Positions 1 through 6,699 of a stretch of 32,313 nucleotides of DNA are shown here, one piece after another; the first letter of the stretch is position 1, and every line of letters begins with the position of its first letter. Under the pieces are notes generated by a model that was not told the origin of the DNA, did not search any database, and worked only from the letters and a program-made list of their open reading frames with translations. The translations under genes and the position numbers were made by a program. The stretch is from Flavobacteriaceae bacterium (GTDB lineage: Bacteria; Bacteroidota; Bacteroidia; Flavobacteriales; Flavobacteriaceae): assembly GCA_027080135.1 (NCBI GenBank), contig JALWUJ010000003.1:1-32313 (forward strand), read 5' to 3'.

Positions 1-614
1 ATGAAATATTTAAAAGTTTCGAGCAAGTTTATAGCTCTAAAAACAATAAAAAATACTTTAGTGAAGGTACCGGTTTAGGTCTTTCTATTACCAAAGAACT
101 TGTAGAACAAATGGGGGGGGAAATTTATTTGGATTCTGAAATAAATAAAGGTTCTAAGTTTTATTTTAATCTTAATTTCGAAATTAACAAAGAGACAGTC
201 ATTATAGAAGAAAAAACACAAGATTTTACATTTCCGGAAAATCTAAACATATTGTTAGTAGAGGATACACCTATAAATAGGTTTTTAGCCATAGAAATAT
301 TAAAACAAAACTTTAAAAATGTAAAAATAGACATTGCAGAAAACGGTAAAATTGCTGTTGAAAAAATTGAAAGCAATACCTATGATTTGGTGTTAATGGA
401 TTTTAAAATGCCTGTTATGGATGGTTTGGAAGCCACCAAAATTATAAGAGCAAAAGCAAAACCTTATTTTAAAACCCTTCCCATTTTAGGGTTAACAGCA
501 AACGCCATACCCCAACAATTACAAGAAGCTAAAGATGCTGGAATGAATGCTTGTGTTACCAAACCCATCTATTTGCCAGAGCTGCTCAAGGCAATAAAAA
601 AAGTAACTTCATAA
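1..614 (+). CDS. Hybrid sensor histidine kinase, C-terminal part (HATPase end + receiver domain)
   Basis: The reading frame is open at the left edge (codons start at base 3), so this is the end of a larger protein. The first residues are the end of a histidine-kinase ATP-binding domain: an IFKSFEQ segment (F box) and the G2 box GTGLGLSITKELV encoded at 66-104. After a linker of about 30 residues a response-regulator receiver domain follows. It has the acidic pocket in LLVEDTPINR, the phospho-acceptor Asp in VLMDFKMPVMDG (codon 399-401), the Thr in LGLTANA and the Lys in CVTKPI. A hybrid kinase autophosphorylates on a His upstream of the window and passes phosphate to this Asp, usually within a phosphorelay. 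No output domain follows the receiver domain. A run of eight G at 113-120 lies in the coding sequence just after the G2 box. The sensed signal and the partner lie outside the window. Confidence 0.9.
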   Translation, partial: EIFKSFEQVYSSKNNKKYFSEGTGLGLSITKELVEQMGGEIYLDSEINKGSKFYFNLNFEINKETVIIEEKTQDFTFPENLNILLVEDTPINRFLAIEILKQNFKNVKIDIAENGKIAVEKIESNTYDLVLMDFKMPVMDGLEATKIIRAKAKPYFKTLPILGLTANAIPQQLQEAKDAGMNACVTKPIYLPELLKAIKKVTS

Positions 615-650
615 AAAAACCTACTAGTCTGCCTCAGGCGGACTAGTAGG
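613..650 (-). terminator. Rho-independent terminator of the propeller gene (convergent)
   Basis: A nearly perfect hairpin pairs 620-633 with 637-650 around a three-base loop TCA, with one G-T wobble. Read on the minus strand it is followed by seven T (complement of 613-619), the classic intrinsic terminator form. It sits between convergent genes, so it may also stop the kinase transcript, but the T run favours the minus strand. Confidence 0.85.
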
Positions 651-672
651 TCTAGAAAACTTAAAACCAAAC

Positions 673-2154
673 TTATTTTTTAATTATCTTTTTGGTTACC
701 GTAGTTTGCTCACTTTGTATTTTTAAAAAATATACTCCGTTTGTTAAACTACTAAAATCTAAAGTGTTATTGTAATTGTTGTCTTTTAAGTTAAAGGTTT
801 TTACTAATCTTCCAGTAACACTATAAATATTTGCCGATAGCAACGTTTTATTTTCCAGGTTACTAATTGTTAGTATTTCTGAAACTGGATTTGGATAAAC
901 AGCTATTTGAGAAAGTAAATCTACATCTTCTGTACCCAATATTTGGTTTTCAAAAACACGTAGTCTTCCGGAATCGCTACCATTAGGACCATTAAATAAT
1001 TGCGATCCCATAGCCACTCTTTCACCGCTATCACTAATTACAAGACCTGAACCTGAAAACTCTGAGCCTTGGTCTCCATAAATAGCATCATCCACTTGTA
1101 CCCAATCATTAGCTATAAACTGAAATACTTTAACTTGACCAACTTGACTTGTACCATTATTATCAGCTACAGCAGAGATGGCTATAATTGTACCGTCTCC
1201 ATTTATTGCATTTCGGGTAAAATGAGCATTGTCTTCTTCTCCAAAAAGAGTACTCCCTACTTGTTCCCAAGAGTTTGCTACATTTTTAAATACGCGTACA
1301 CTTCCAGCTTTTGTAAACCCGTTACCATCTTCATTTAAGGCACCAATACTAATTATAGAACCATCGTTATTCATACTTACACGAGCTCCAAACCTATCAT
1401 CTTCATTTAATCCTAAAAGGTCATTTCCTATTTGCTCCCAAGTATTTCCGTTTAATTGAAAAACTTTTACTTGCCCTTCATTATTACCATTGCTATCACT
1501 TGAAGATGCACCTACTAATAATACAGTGCCATCATTACTAATTTCAACGGGAAACCCAAAAAAATTATCAGCAAAATCACCCACTAATTCGTTACCAAGT
1601 GGCACCCAATTATTTGCTTCAAATTTATATACAACAGCACTTCCGGAATCTACCCCATTAGAATCTCTTGAACTTGCACTAATAGCAAGTACAGTACCAT
1701 CGGCATTTAATTTAGTAGATACACCAAACCTTTCTCCTGCTTCTATACCTTCTATGGTACTTCCCATTTGTATCCAGCTGGTACCATCATAACTATAAAC
1801 TTTTACAGTACCTGTACCATTATTTTCGGGAGCACCTACTGCCACAATGTTTCCATCGGCACTTAAACCTATGGAGGTTCCAAAATCGTCTCCTGCTGCT
1901 TCGCCTAAAAGCCCATCGTTGGTAAAAGGAGCCCAAGCGTTGGTGTTTGTGTCAAAACCAAATACACGCACTTTACCTGCAGCAGAATTAGCTCCTAATG
2001 AAGCTACTGCAATTACACTACCATCTGCATTCATCCTAAGCCCTATGCCTAGACGATCTCCTGCCGCATCACCATCAATATCGTTACCTACTTGTTGCCA
2101 TTGCCCAAACATTAACAGTGGACAAAGCATTAAAAAAAATAAAATCTGTTTCAT
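673..2154 (-). CDS. Secreted seven-bladed beta-propeller protein with T9SS type A sorting domain
   Basis: A 493-residue exported protein. It has an N-terminal signal peptide (MKQILFFLMLCPLLMFG) and seven repeats of about 55-60 residues. Each repeat runs as Trp-x-x-hydrophobic-Gly-x-x-hydrophobic-x-Gly, then acidic residues and FG, then a strand ending in NxDGxxxAhxA, then GxVxVF. This matches FG-GAP/integrin-alpha-like propeller blades, and seven copies would close one propeller. The last 80 or so residues are a type IX secretion C-terminal domain: IAVYPNPV, then the strands ANIYSVTGRLVKTFNL and GVYFLKIQ, ending in basic KKIIKK. The family is exported through the Bacteroidota gliding/secretion machine and either attached to the surface or released. 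The ligand is not predictable. It is probably monocistronic, with its own terminator at 613-650 and phased A-tracts upstream at 2233-2260. Confidence 0.88.
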   Translation of the reverse strand: MKQILFFLMLCPLLMFGQWQQVGNDIDGDAAGDRLGIGLRMNADGSVIAVASLGANSAAGKVRVFGFDTNTNAWAPFTNDGLLGEAAGDDFGTSIGLSADGNIVAVGAPENNGTGTVKVYSYDGTSWIQMGSTIEGIEAGERFGVSTKLNADGTVLAISASSRDSNGVDSGSAVVYKFEANNWVPLGNELVGDFADNFFGFPVEISNDGTVLLVGASSSDSNGNNEGQVKVFQLNGNTWEQIGNDLLGLNEDDRFGARVSMNNDGSIISIGALNEDGNGFTKAGSVRVFKNVANSWEQVGSTLFGEEDNAHFTRNAINGDGTIIAISAVADNNGTSQVGQVKVFQFIANDWVQVDDAIYGDQGSEFSGSGLVISDSGERVAMGSQLFNGPNGSDSGRLRVFENQILGTEDVDLLSQIAVYPNPVSEILTISNLENKTLLSANIYSVTGRLVKTFNLKDNNYNNTLDFSSLTNGVYFLKIQSEQTTVTKKIIKK

Positions 2155-2232
2155 AATATGTTGTTTTAAAATTAGTTTTAATTATTATGAAGCAAATATT
2201 ATATAGTTATTAGTGCAAAAGGTTTAACAAAA

Positions 2233-2260
2233 TGTAAAAAAGTGTAAAAAAGTGTAAAAA
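2233..2260. repeat. Ten-base A-tract tandem repeat upstream of the propeller gene
   Basis: The unit TGTAAAAAAG begins at 2233 and 2243, with a third copy ending in TG instead of AG at 2253. The period of ten bases places the A-tracts in helical phase, which is the pattern that bends DNA. It lies 80-105 bases upstream of the propeller gene start, upstream of a poor -7-like box (AATATTTG, minus strand 2200-2193). Confidence 0.6.
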
Positions 2261-2267
2261 TGAAGAG

Positions 2268-2315
2268 AAATAAAAATAAATACTACTTAGAGTTTAATGC
2301 AAACTCTAAGCAGTA
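2268..2315 (-). terminator. Rho-independent terminator of arsC
   Basis: A ten-base perfect stem pairs 2286-2295 with 2301-2310 around loop AATGC. After one mismatch it is extended by four more pairs (2281-2284 with 2312-2315). On the minus strand a T-rich tail follows (complement of 2268-2280). It lies 27 bases after the arsC stop codon. Confidence 0.75.
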
Positions 2316-2341
2316 TTGTATTTGTTTTTTTAGTTAATCTG

Positions 2342-2683
2342 TTATAGAATTCCCTGTACCAATTCCAAAGGTCTTGCGACAACAGCTTTTTTGCCATTAA
2401 CAACAATAGGTCGTTGAATTAATTTTGGATAATCCACCATTGCTTTTATAATTTCGGAATCGCTTAATTTTTTACCTTTAAAGTTGTCTTTCCATTCTTG
2501 CTCGTTTGTCCGAACGAGTTCTATGGGTTTTATTTTTAGTAAATTAATTACCTCTTTTAAAGATTCTTCTGTAAAAAGATCCTTCATATAATTAATTACT
2601 TTTACTTCTCTTTTTAAATCTAAAAGCAGGGTGTTACAACCTCTGGATTTACTGCAACGTGGATTGTGGTATATGGTAAGCAT
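2342..2683 (-). CDS. arsC: Arsenate reductase (glutaredoxin-type) / ArsC family protein
   Basis: A 113-residue member of the ArsC/Spx thioredoxin-fold family, the usual length for this group. The N-terminus IYHNPRCSKSRG holds the catalytic Cys10. Arg91 in LIQRPIVV and Arg104 in VARPLE match the arginines that bind the oxyanion in the E. coli enzyme. Family members reduce arsenate to arsenite with glutathione and glutaredoxin. Chromosomal flavobacterial copies often stand alone, as here: no arsenite pump or ArsR regulator is nearby, so the true substrate could be another oxyanion or disulfide. The ATG at 2683 directly precedes the conserved first strand, so the start is secure. A GAAA-loop palindrome (2702-2721) sits just upstream. 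Confidence 0.85.
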   Translation of the reverse strand: MLTIYHNPRCSKSRGCNTLLLDLKREVKVINYMKDLFTEESLKEVINLLKIKPIELVRTNEQEWKDNFKGKKLSDSEIIKAMVDYPKLIQRPIVVNGKKAVVARPLELVQGIL

Positions 2684-2701
2684 AGTTTATTTTTATTGCC
2701 A

Positions 2702-2721
2702 ATTCCTGCGAAAGCAGGAAT
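2702..2721. repeat. Dispersed palindrome, GAAA-loop type (copy 1)
   Basis: Eight-base perfect stem (ATTCCTGC pairs with GCAGGAAT) closed by GAAA. A second copy of the same core stands at 8440-8457. Seventeen bases of its right half plus flank (2710-2726) recur exactly at 23934-23950. This is a REP-like intergenic element. Confidence 0.7.
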
Positions 2722-2741
2722 CTTATTGTTATTTATTATTT

Positions 2742-2767
2742 GGTCATTGAGCGTAGTCGAAATGACC
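2742..2767. repeat. REP-like element with 19-base core (copy 1)
   Basis: Seven-base terminal inverted repeat (GGTCATT with AATGACC) around the core GAGCGTAGTCGA. Nineteen bases of this element (ATTGAGCGTAGTCGAAATG) recur inverted at 4262-4280 with one difference. Confidence 0.65.
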
Positions 2768-2824
2768 TGTCTATTATTAATTTCCTGTTTCTATCTTCTG
2801 TCTTCTGTCTTCTTGTCTTCCATC

Positions 2825-3307
2825 TTAAAACTTTCTCTCCAACTCTTCAATCTCTAACCGATAGTCATACTGCAAGTCTTCGTGTAACAAAGCTACTTTC
2901 TTTTTTACAAAATCTAAGTTTCTTATATAAAGATTTTCTAATGCTTTACTTTTAAAAATAGACGGTTGAAAGTCTTGTAGTTTACGAGCAAAATAGAGGA
3001 GGAGCTCCACTTCGGTTTCTTTGTTTTGTGAATAACGAATGTATTTTTTGATGAGGCGTAAAATCTTACGGATGGTCTTTCGCATATAAAAGTAACTATC
3101 GGTATTCATAGCTTCAAATTCTAAATCCATTGCTTGCTGAATACTTTTAATATATCCTTCTTCATCAGAATTCTCAAACAATAAATAGGTAAGTAATTCT
3201 TTGTTTTCTTTTTTAAATCGTGATAAACGAAGGCAAAGCTCCATTAGTTCTTGATGAGACTTATGACTTAATTCTGATTTAACTTCTTTGAGTGAGGCTG
3301 CTTTCAT
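2825..3307 (-). CDS. Uncharacterised conserved-type protein, mostly helical (160 aa)
   Basis: I do not recognise a functional family with confidence; it resembles short uncharacterised Flavobacteriaceae proteins. It is rich in charged residues and leucines and predicted to be almost entirely alpha-helical. It has no signal peptide, membrane segment or cysteine pair, so it is probably cytoplasmic. The frame stays open to a further ATG at 3358. I place the start at the ATG at 3307 (MKAASLKEVKSELS), because the extra 17 residues are encoded by a dispersed palindrome (3340-3353) and so are unlikely to be conserved. It lies between arsC and the methyltransferase on the same strand, 82 bases from the methyltransferase stop when measured from the 3307 start. 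Confidence 0.7.
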   Translation of the reverse strand: MKAASLKEVKSELSHKSHQELMELCLRLSRFKKENKELLTYLLFENSDEEGYIKSIQQAMDLEFEAMNTDSYFYMRKTIRKILRLIKKYIRYSQNKETEVELLLYFARKLQDFQPSIFKSKALENLYIRNLDFVKKKVALLHEDLQYDYRLEIEELERKF

Positions 3308-3339
3308 GAGAAACGAAGATACTAGTTTTTTGAGACACT

Positions 3340-3373
3340 CCCGAAGTTTCGGGAACACGGATTAGCACGAATT
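3340..3373. repeat. Intergenic palindrome plus degenerate repeat
   Basis: The self-complementary 14-mer CCCGAAGTTTCGGG is followed by ACACGGATTAGCACGAATTA. A related sequence on the other strand, ACACGAATTTCGCTAATTC, lies at 12740-12758. It looks like a degenerate dispersed element. Confidence 0.45.
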
Positions 3374-3389
3374 ATTTTGCTAGATTCAA

Positions 3390-4250
3390 TTAATACACCC
3401 TTGTTAATTCGCCATATTCCAAAATTTTTCCAGTTGTGGTTTTGAGAGAGAGTTTATTAATTTCGATATTTTTCTTTGGAAAATATTTTTGAACGGTGTT
3501 TTTAATGACTTCTTCTTTCAACTTAGGAGAATAAGTATTGATAATTAAAAACCCTTTATCGCTAATTAATTTACTTGCAAGTTGAACCAATTCAGGGAAT
3601 TTGGTTTCAATTTTCCAACGTTCTTTTTTGGCTCCAATCCCAAAGGCTGGTGGATCCATTATAATTCCGTCGTACTTTTTTCCTCTTTTCACTTCTTTTG
3701 AAGCAAATTTTAAAGCATCGTCTAAAACCCAATGAATTCCGTTTTGATGGGAACTTTCCATATTCAACTTCGCCCAGCTAATAATCTGCTTTACGGAATC
3801 GCAATGATACACATCGGCTCCTTTCGTATTTGCAACTAAGGAAGCTCCTCCAGTATAAGCAAAAAGGTTTAAAAATTTTCCGTCTTTTTGGATTCGGTTT
3901 TTAATGAATTCCCAGTTGGTTTGTTGTTCAGGGAAAATCCCTAGATGTTTAAATTTAGTGAGCTTCAGATTAAAAACACATTCTTTATAAGCTATTTGCC
4001 AATTGGGAATTTCGGTTTCAGAAATAGGAAAATCTTTTTTTAAAGAGACCCAAGTTCCTGTATTGTTGGTAGCTTCAACAAATTCACACTGTGCTTTTTG
4101 TTTCCATTCCTTTTCAGATAAAATAGGAGTGAAGTAGGCATTTCTATCGGGTCTAATAGTAATTATTTTTCCCCAACGCTCTAACTTTTTATTGTTCCCA
4201 GCGTCGATTAATTCGTAATCCTTCCAATGTTGACTGTAGGTTCTTTTCAT
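3390..4250 (-). CDS. Class I SAM-dependent methyltransferase, RlmI-like
   Basis: A 286-residue Rossmann-fold methyltransferase. Residues 127-138 (LNLFAYTGGASL) form motif I for SAM binding. The DS at 151-152 ends the next strand and could contact the SAM ribose. The DPPAFG motif at 199-204 is typical of the RlmI/RlmK/YccW group of rRNA methyltransferases. It lacks the PUA domain of RlmI and instead has an N-terminal segment of about 110 residues shared with short Bacteroidota homologues. The likely substrate is RNA, though that rests on motif similarity alone. The ATG at 4250 is the only good start. A -7 box (TACCTTTG) lies on the minus strand at 4319-4312, with a REP-like element between it and the start. 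Confidence 0.85.
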   Translation of the reverse strand: MKRTYSQHWKDYELIDAGNNKKLERWGKIITIRPDRNAYFTPILSEKEWKQKAQCEFVEATNNTGTWVSLKKDFPISETEIPNWQIAYKECVFNLKLTKFKHLGIFPEQQTNWEFIKNRIQKDGKFLNLFAYTGGASLVANTKGADVYHCDSVKQIISWAKLNMESSHQNGIHWVLDDALKFASKEVKRGKKYDGIIMDPPAFGIGAKKERWKIETKFPELVQLASKLISDKGFLIINTYSPKLKEEVIKNTVQKYFPKKNIEINKLSLKTTTGKILEYGELTRVY

Positions 4251-4261
4251 ACAATTACATG

Positions 4262-4280
4262 CATTTCGACTCCGCTCAAT
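4262..4280. repeat. REP-like element with 19-base core (copy 2, inverted)
   Basis: The reverse complement matches 18 of 19 bases of the core at 2745-2763. It falls in the 5' leader of the methyltransferase mRNA, 12-30 bases before its ATG. Confidence 0.65.
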
Positions 4281-4311
4281 ATAAACTCCAACGGGTATCT
4301 TTATTAATCAA

Positions 4312-4319
4312 CAAAGGTA
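4312..4319 (-). promoter_or_regulatory. -7 box for the methyltransferase
   Basis: Minus-strand TACCTTTG matches the Bacteroidota -7 consensus TAnnTTTG exactly. It predicts a leader of about 55 bases. I see no clear -33 TTTG. Confidence 0.5.
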
Positions 4320-4364
4320 CTCTAATTCTAAAGAAATGTATGGTATTGAGCCCCTTTCAACTAA

Positions 4365-4400
4365 GTAACAAATGTTACCCGACTTAGTGACTTATGTTAC
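4365..4400. promoter_or_regulatory. Tandem operator-like palindromes upstream of thioredoxin
   Basis: The perfect dyad GTAACAAATGTTAC (4365-4378) is followed 22 bases later by a degenerate copy, GTGACTTATGTTAC (4387-4400). The flanking ACTAA/ACTTA is also repeated. With transcription starting near 4437, the dyads are centred near -43 and -65, two helical turns apart. That is the layout of a class II activator site plus an upstream site for a Crp/Fnr-type dimer. The protein that binds is unknown. Confidence 0.6.
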
Positions 4401-4422
4401 TGTGGAAGCTTAATTGTTGCCG

Positions 4423-4430
4423 TAAATTTG
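4423..4430 (+). promoter_or_regulatory. -7 box of the thioredoxin gene
   Basis: TAAATTTG matches TAnnTTTG exactly and lies 22 bases before the ATG. No good TTTG lies at -33. The second operator dyad occupies that position, which suggests activator dependence. Confidence 0.65.
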
Positions 4431-4452
4431 CACTAAATTAAATGTATATATT

Positions 4453-4806
4453 ATGCCAACAGTAAAGTTAACAACAGAACAGTTCAAAAACGATGTTTTT
4501 GATTATACAACAGAAAAAGAATGGAAATTTAAAGGTGATAAACCTGCCATTATAGATTTTTATGCAGATTGGTGCGGACCTTGTAAAATGGTAGCTCCAA
4601 TTTTAGAAGAATTATCTGATGATTATAAAGATCAGATTGTAATTTATAAGGTAGATACGGAAGTTGAAAGGGAATTATCTTCTGTATTTCAGATACGATC
4701 GATACCTTCTATGTTATTTATTCCAAAAGATAAACAACCTATGATGCAAGCAGGAGCCTTGCCAAAAGACGCTTTAAAAAATGTTATTGAAAAAGAATTG
4801 ATTTAA
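4453..4806 (+). CDS. trxA: Thioredoxin
   Basis: A 117-residue cytoplasmic thioredoxin with the canonical active site WCGPC (Cys41, Cys44) and a cis-proline in RSIPSML. The extra residues over the usual 105-110 are at the N-terminus, including an EKEWKFKGDKP stretch common in Bacteroidota thioredoxins. It reduces protein disulfides with electrons from thioredoxin reductase, which is not in this window. The start at 4453 follows a -7 box at 4423-4430 and a tandem operator, and it is divergent from the methyltransferase. It probably forms a single-gene unit ending at the terminator at 4834-4862. Confidence 0.95.
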   Translation: MPTVKLTTEQFKNDVFDYTTEKEWKFKGDKPAIIDFYADWCGPCKMVAPILEELSDDYKDQIVIYKVDTEVERELSSVFQIRSIPSMLFIPKDKQPMMQAGALPKDALKNVIEKELI

Positions 4807-4833
4807 CCTTTTTTTGAAAAAGAAAAAGCGAAG

Positions 4834-4862
4834 AGCAGCCGAGAAATTGGCTGCTTTTTTTT
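4834..4862 (+). terminator. Terminator after thioredoxin (convergent with cbpM)
   Basis: Stem AGCAGCC (4834-4840) pairs with GGCTGCT (4849-4855) and is followed by T8 including the paired T. The T run overlaps the complement of the cbpM stop codon, so the two convergent genes share this spacer. A minus-strand T-rich stretch (complement of 4814-4827) may let it work both ways. Confidence 0.85.
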
Positions 4863-5142
4863 ATTCGTAAAATTCTAATTTGTTTTTTAATAATCTGACT
4901 TCGGTTTGAAGTGAATTGATTTGATTAATCATATTGTTGATAATATCTAAACCTTCAAAATTCACTTGTAAATCATAATGCATTCGCATTAATTTTTCTA
5001 TATGATTTATCTCTTTAAGCGGAATGTGTTTATGAGCGTCTAATTCAACTAGTTCAATTAATTCAAAATTTGAAAGAGATTCTATAAAAGACTGAGGGAC
5101 ATCGTAGTGTATGCAAAATTGTTGAACGGATATTGTTTTCAT
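4861..5142 (-). CDS. cbpM: CbpM-type modulator of the CbpA co-chaperone
   Basis: A 93-residue protein of the CbpM/MerR-like helix family. Its N-terminal helical part (ISVQQFCIHYDVPQSFIESL) is followed by the conserved IEKLMRMHYDLQVNFEGLDIINNM segment and a short C-terminal coiled coil (INSLQTEVRLLKNKLEF). In E. coli CbpM binds the J domain of CbpA and blocks both its co-chaperone and DNA-binding activities. It starts two bases after the stop codon of the adjacent cbpA-like gene, as in other genomes, so the two are co-transcribed and probably translationally coupled. Confidence 0.85.
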   Translation of the reverse strand: MKTISVQQFCIHYDVPQSFIESLSNFELIELVELDAHKHIPLKEINHIEKLMRMHYDLQVNFEGLDIINNMINQINSLQTEVRLLKNKLEFYE

Positions 5143-5144
5143 AG

Positions 5145-6044
5145 CTATCTTAATTTTGATAATTGCGTGAATAATTCTTTTTCTTTAGTAGTTAAATTAG
5201 TAGGTGTTTTAATGTTATAAGTAACATACAAATCTCCGTGCAAGCCTTTCTTTTTATAGTAAGCAAGCCCTTTCCCTTTTAATTTAACTTTAGTGTTATT
5301 TTGTGTTTCTGGTTTTACTTTAAGTTTCACTTTTTTTCCATCGATGGTTGGAATAATAATTTCTCCACCGAGAATTGCCGTGTAAAAATCTAAATCTACG
5401 GTAAGGTGCAAATCGTTGTTATCTCTTTTAAATTGGGTATTATTATTTATAGTAAATCGAATAAATAAATCTCCATTTACTCCACCTTCACCTACTTTTT
5501 CACCATAGCCTTTAATTTTTATTACTTGTCCGTTTTCAATTCCTGCGGGAATAGTTAACCGAATGTTTTTTCCGTTAACAGTAATGGTATGTTTTTTTGA
5601 ATTTAATACATCGGTTAGGTTTAAGTGCATTTCTGCGTGAAAATCATTTCCTTTAAATTGGCGTTGTCTTCTGCTGGATTGTTGTCTTGCACCACCAAAC
5701 ATACTGCTAAAAAAATCTGAAAAATCTTCTTCGCTAAATGAACTGTGTCCTTGATGTCCGCTATAAGTATATTGACGTTGTTGCGATTGTTGTTGTTTTG
5801 CTTTTTCAAATTCTTCGGCGTGTTTCCAGTCTTTTCCGTACTGATCGTATTTTTTACGGTTTTCTGGGTTACTCAGTACCTCGTTAGCTTCGTTAATTTC
5901 TTTAAATTTTTTTTCAGCTTCTTTGTTGTCAGGATTAACATCGGGATGGTATTTTCTGGCTAATTTCCGATAGACTTTTTTTATGTCTTGTTCAGAAGCA
6001 TTTTTACTAATGCCGAGTATTTTATAATAATCTATAAATTTCAT
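5145..6044 (-). CDS. cbpA: CbpA-type DnaJ co-chaperone
   Basis: A 299-residue class B J-domain protein. The J domain (residues 1-70) holds the HPD motif at 33-35, needed to stimulate DnaK ATPase. A Gln/Ser/Gly/Phe-rich linker (about 70-115) is followed by the two beta-sandwich substrate domains. There is no CxxCxGxG zinc region, which separates it from DnaJ. The C-terminal KLR end is compact. The gene heads a two-gene unit with cbpM. Upstream on the minus strand a TAAATTTG -7 box (6078-6071) gives a leader of about 20-30 bases. The terminator of the preceding lipoprotein gene (6086-6112) insulates it from hsp20 transcription. Confidence 0.93.
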   Translation of the reverse strand: MKFIDYYKILGISKNASEQDIKKVYRKLARKYHPDVNPDNKEAEKKFKEINEANEVLSNPENRKKYDQYGKDWKHAEEFEKAKQQQSQQRQYTYSGHQGHSSFSEEDFSDFFSSMFGGARQQSSRRQRQFKGNDFHAEMHLNLTDVLNSKKHTITVNGKNIRLTIPAGIENGQVIKIKGYGEKVGEGGVNGDLFIRFTINNNTQFKRDNNDLHLTVDLDFYTAILGGEIIIPTIDGKKVKLKVKPETQNNTKVKLKGKGLAYYKKKGLHGDLYVTYNIKTPTNLTTKEKELFTQLSKLR

Positions 6045-6070
6045 AGAGAGAGTTTGTGTTTTGATGTTAT

Positions 6071-6078
6071 CAAATTTA
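6071..6078 (-). promoter_or_regulatory. -7 box of cbpA-cbpM
   Basis: Minus-strand TAAATTTG is an exact match to TAnnTTTG, 27 bases before the cbpA ATG. It marks a housekeeping-sigma promoter, unlike the sigma-54 type promoter of hsp20. Confidence 0.6.
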
Positions 6079-6081
6079 ACG

Positions 6082-6112
6082 AAAAATGTCCATCTTTATT
6101 TAAGATGAACAT
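6082..6112 (-). terminator. Terminator of the lipoprotein gene
   Basis: Eleven-base stem (6086-6096 with 6102-6112). Its single imperfect pair is a G-U wobble only when read on the minus strand, and there it is followed by TTTTT. It lies 28 bases after the lipoprotein stop. Confidence 0.75.
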
Positions 6113-6140
6113 TTTTTTAATGAAATTTTTTTAAAATATT

Positions 6141-6626
6141 TTATTGGTTTTTTTCTTCCTCAATTTCAGGGATTATAGGAAATTGATTCATCATAAATTC
6201 ATTTTTTATCGAATCCATTCTTGCCATCATTTCGTTCATAATATCTTGGCTTCTTTTGGCATCTGATCTAAAAAAATCTTGACTAAAAAACTCGTCTTTT
6301 GAGTATTGATCTTGTTTGAAAAAATCTTCAAAAAAAGAATCGTCAAAAGTACTATTCATACTAAAATGCTGATTAAAACTTTTGAAAATACTATCGGTAT
6401 TAATTTTGTTTTTATCGATGTTAGAATAGTAGTATGTGTAAGTAGAATCTAACCGAATTAAATTACCGTTTTCATCATATTCCTTATTTACCTTATAATC
6501 TACTTTTGGTTGAATTTTTTCTATATTATTTTGGTCTTGAATTTCGTCTTTCTTTTTTTCTGTTTGAGCATTGCAACTAACAAGCATCATAGCAGATAAA
6601 AAAGATATTACTATTTTTTTCATCAT
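6141..6626 (-). CDS. Small lipoprotein, function unknown, next to hsp20
   Basis: A 161-residue protein with a lipoprotein signal peptide: a basic start, a hydrophobic core and the lipobox LVSC with Cys18. The start may be the second ATG (6623). The mature part is very rich in Asp, Glu, Lys, Phe, Gln and Met, with a run of FF-D/Q motifs (SFFEDFFKQDQYSKDEFFSQDFFRSDAK). Two aspects stand out: repeated Phe-Phe-acidic units and a Met-rich C-terminal helix (MNEMMARMDSIKNEFMMNQF). I do not recognise the family. It is placed between hsp20 and cbpA with its own terminator. Read-through from hsp20 would need to pass the hairpin at 6659-6688, so a link to heat or envelope stress is possible but inferred. 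Confidence 0.7.
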   Translation of the reverse strand: MMKKIVISFLSAMMLVSCNAQTEKKKDEIQDQNNIEKIQPKVDYKVNKEYDENGNLIRLDSTYTYYYSNIDKNKINTDSIFKSFNQHFSMNSTFDDSFFEDFFKQDQYSKDEFFSQDFFRSDAKRSQDIMNEMMARMDSIKNEFMMNQFPIIPEIEEEKNQ

Positions 6627-6653
6627 ACTTTAGTTTAGTTAAACAATGAGTGA

Positions 6654-6688
6654 AAAATCTGAGTTAGCATTGCTTTATGCTAACTCAG
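6654..6688 (-). terminator. Hairpin after hsp20 (terminator or attenuator)
   Basis: A perfect 12-base stem (CTGAGTTAGCAT with ATGCTAACTCAG, 6659-6670 and 6677-6688) has loop TGCTTT. The minus-strand tail ATTTTTCAC is only moderately T-rich. It may terminate fully or allow some read-through into the lipoprotein gene. Confidence 0.65.
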
Positions 6689-6699
6689 ATACATTCAGA

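Noticed and set aside
1229-2206. Plus-strand frames opposite the propeller gene
   Set aside because: They mirror the repeat blades on the antisense strand, are Ser/Pro/Leu-rich and have no recognisable domain. The minus-strand protein has a clear signal peptide, blades and sorting domain.
4405-4425. Sigma-54 site before trxA (TGGAAG...TTGC)
   Set aside because: The spacing between GG and GC is 13 bases, not ten, and a proper -7 box exists a few bases on.
5621-5963. Frames overlapping the Gln/Ser linker of the cbpA-like gene on both strands
   Set aside because: Low-complexity linker DNA gives open frames. They lack starts with upstream signals, and the coding frame with J domain and C-terminal domains is unambiguous.
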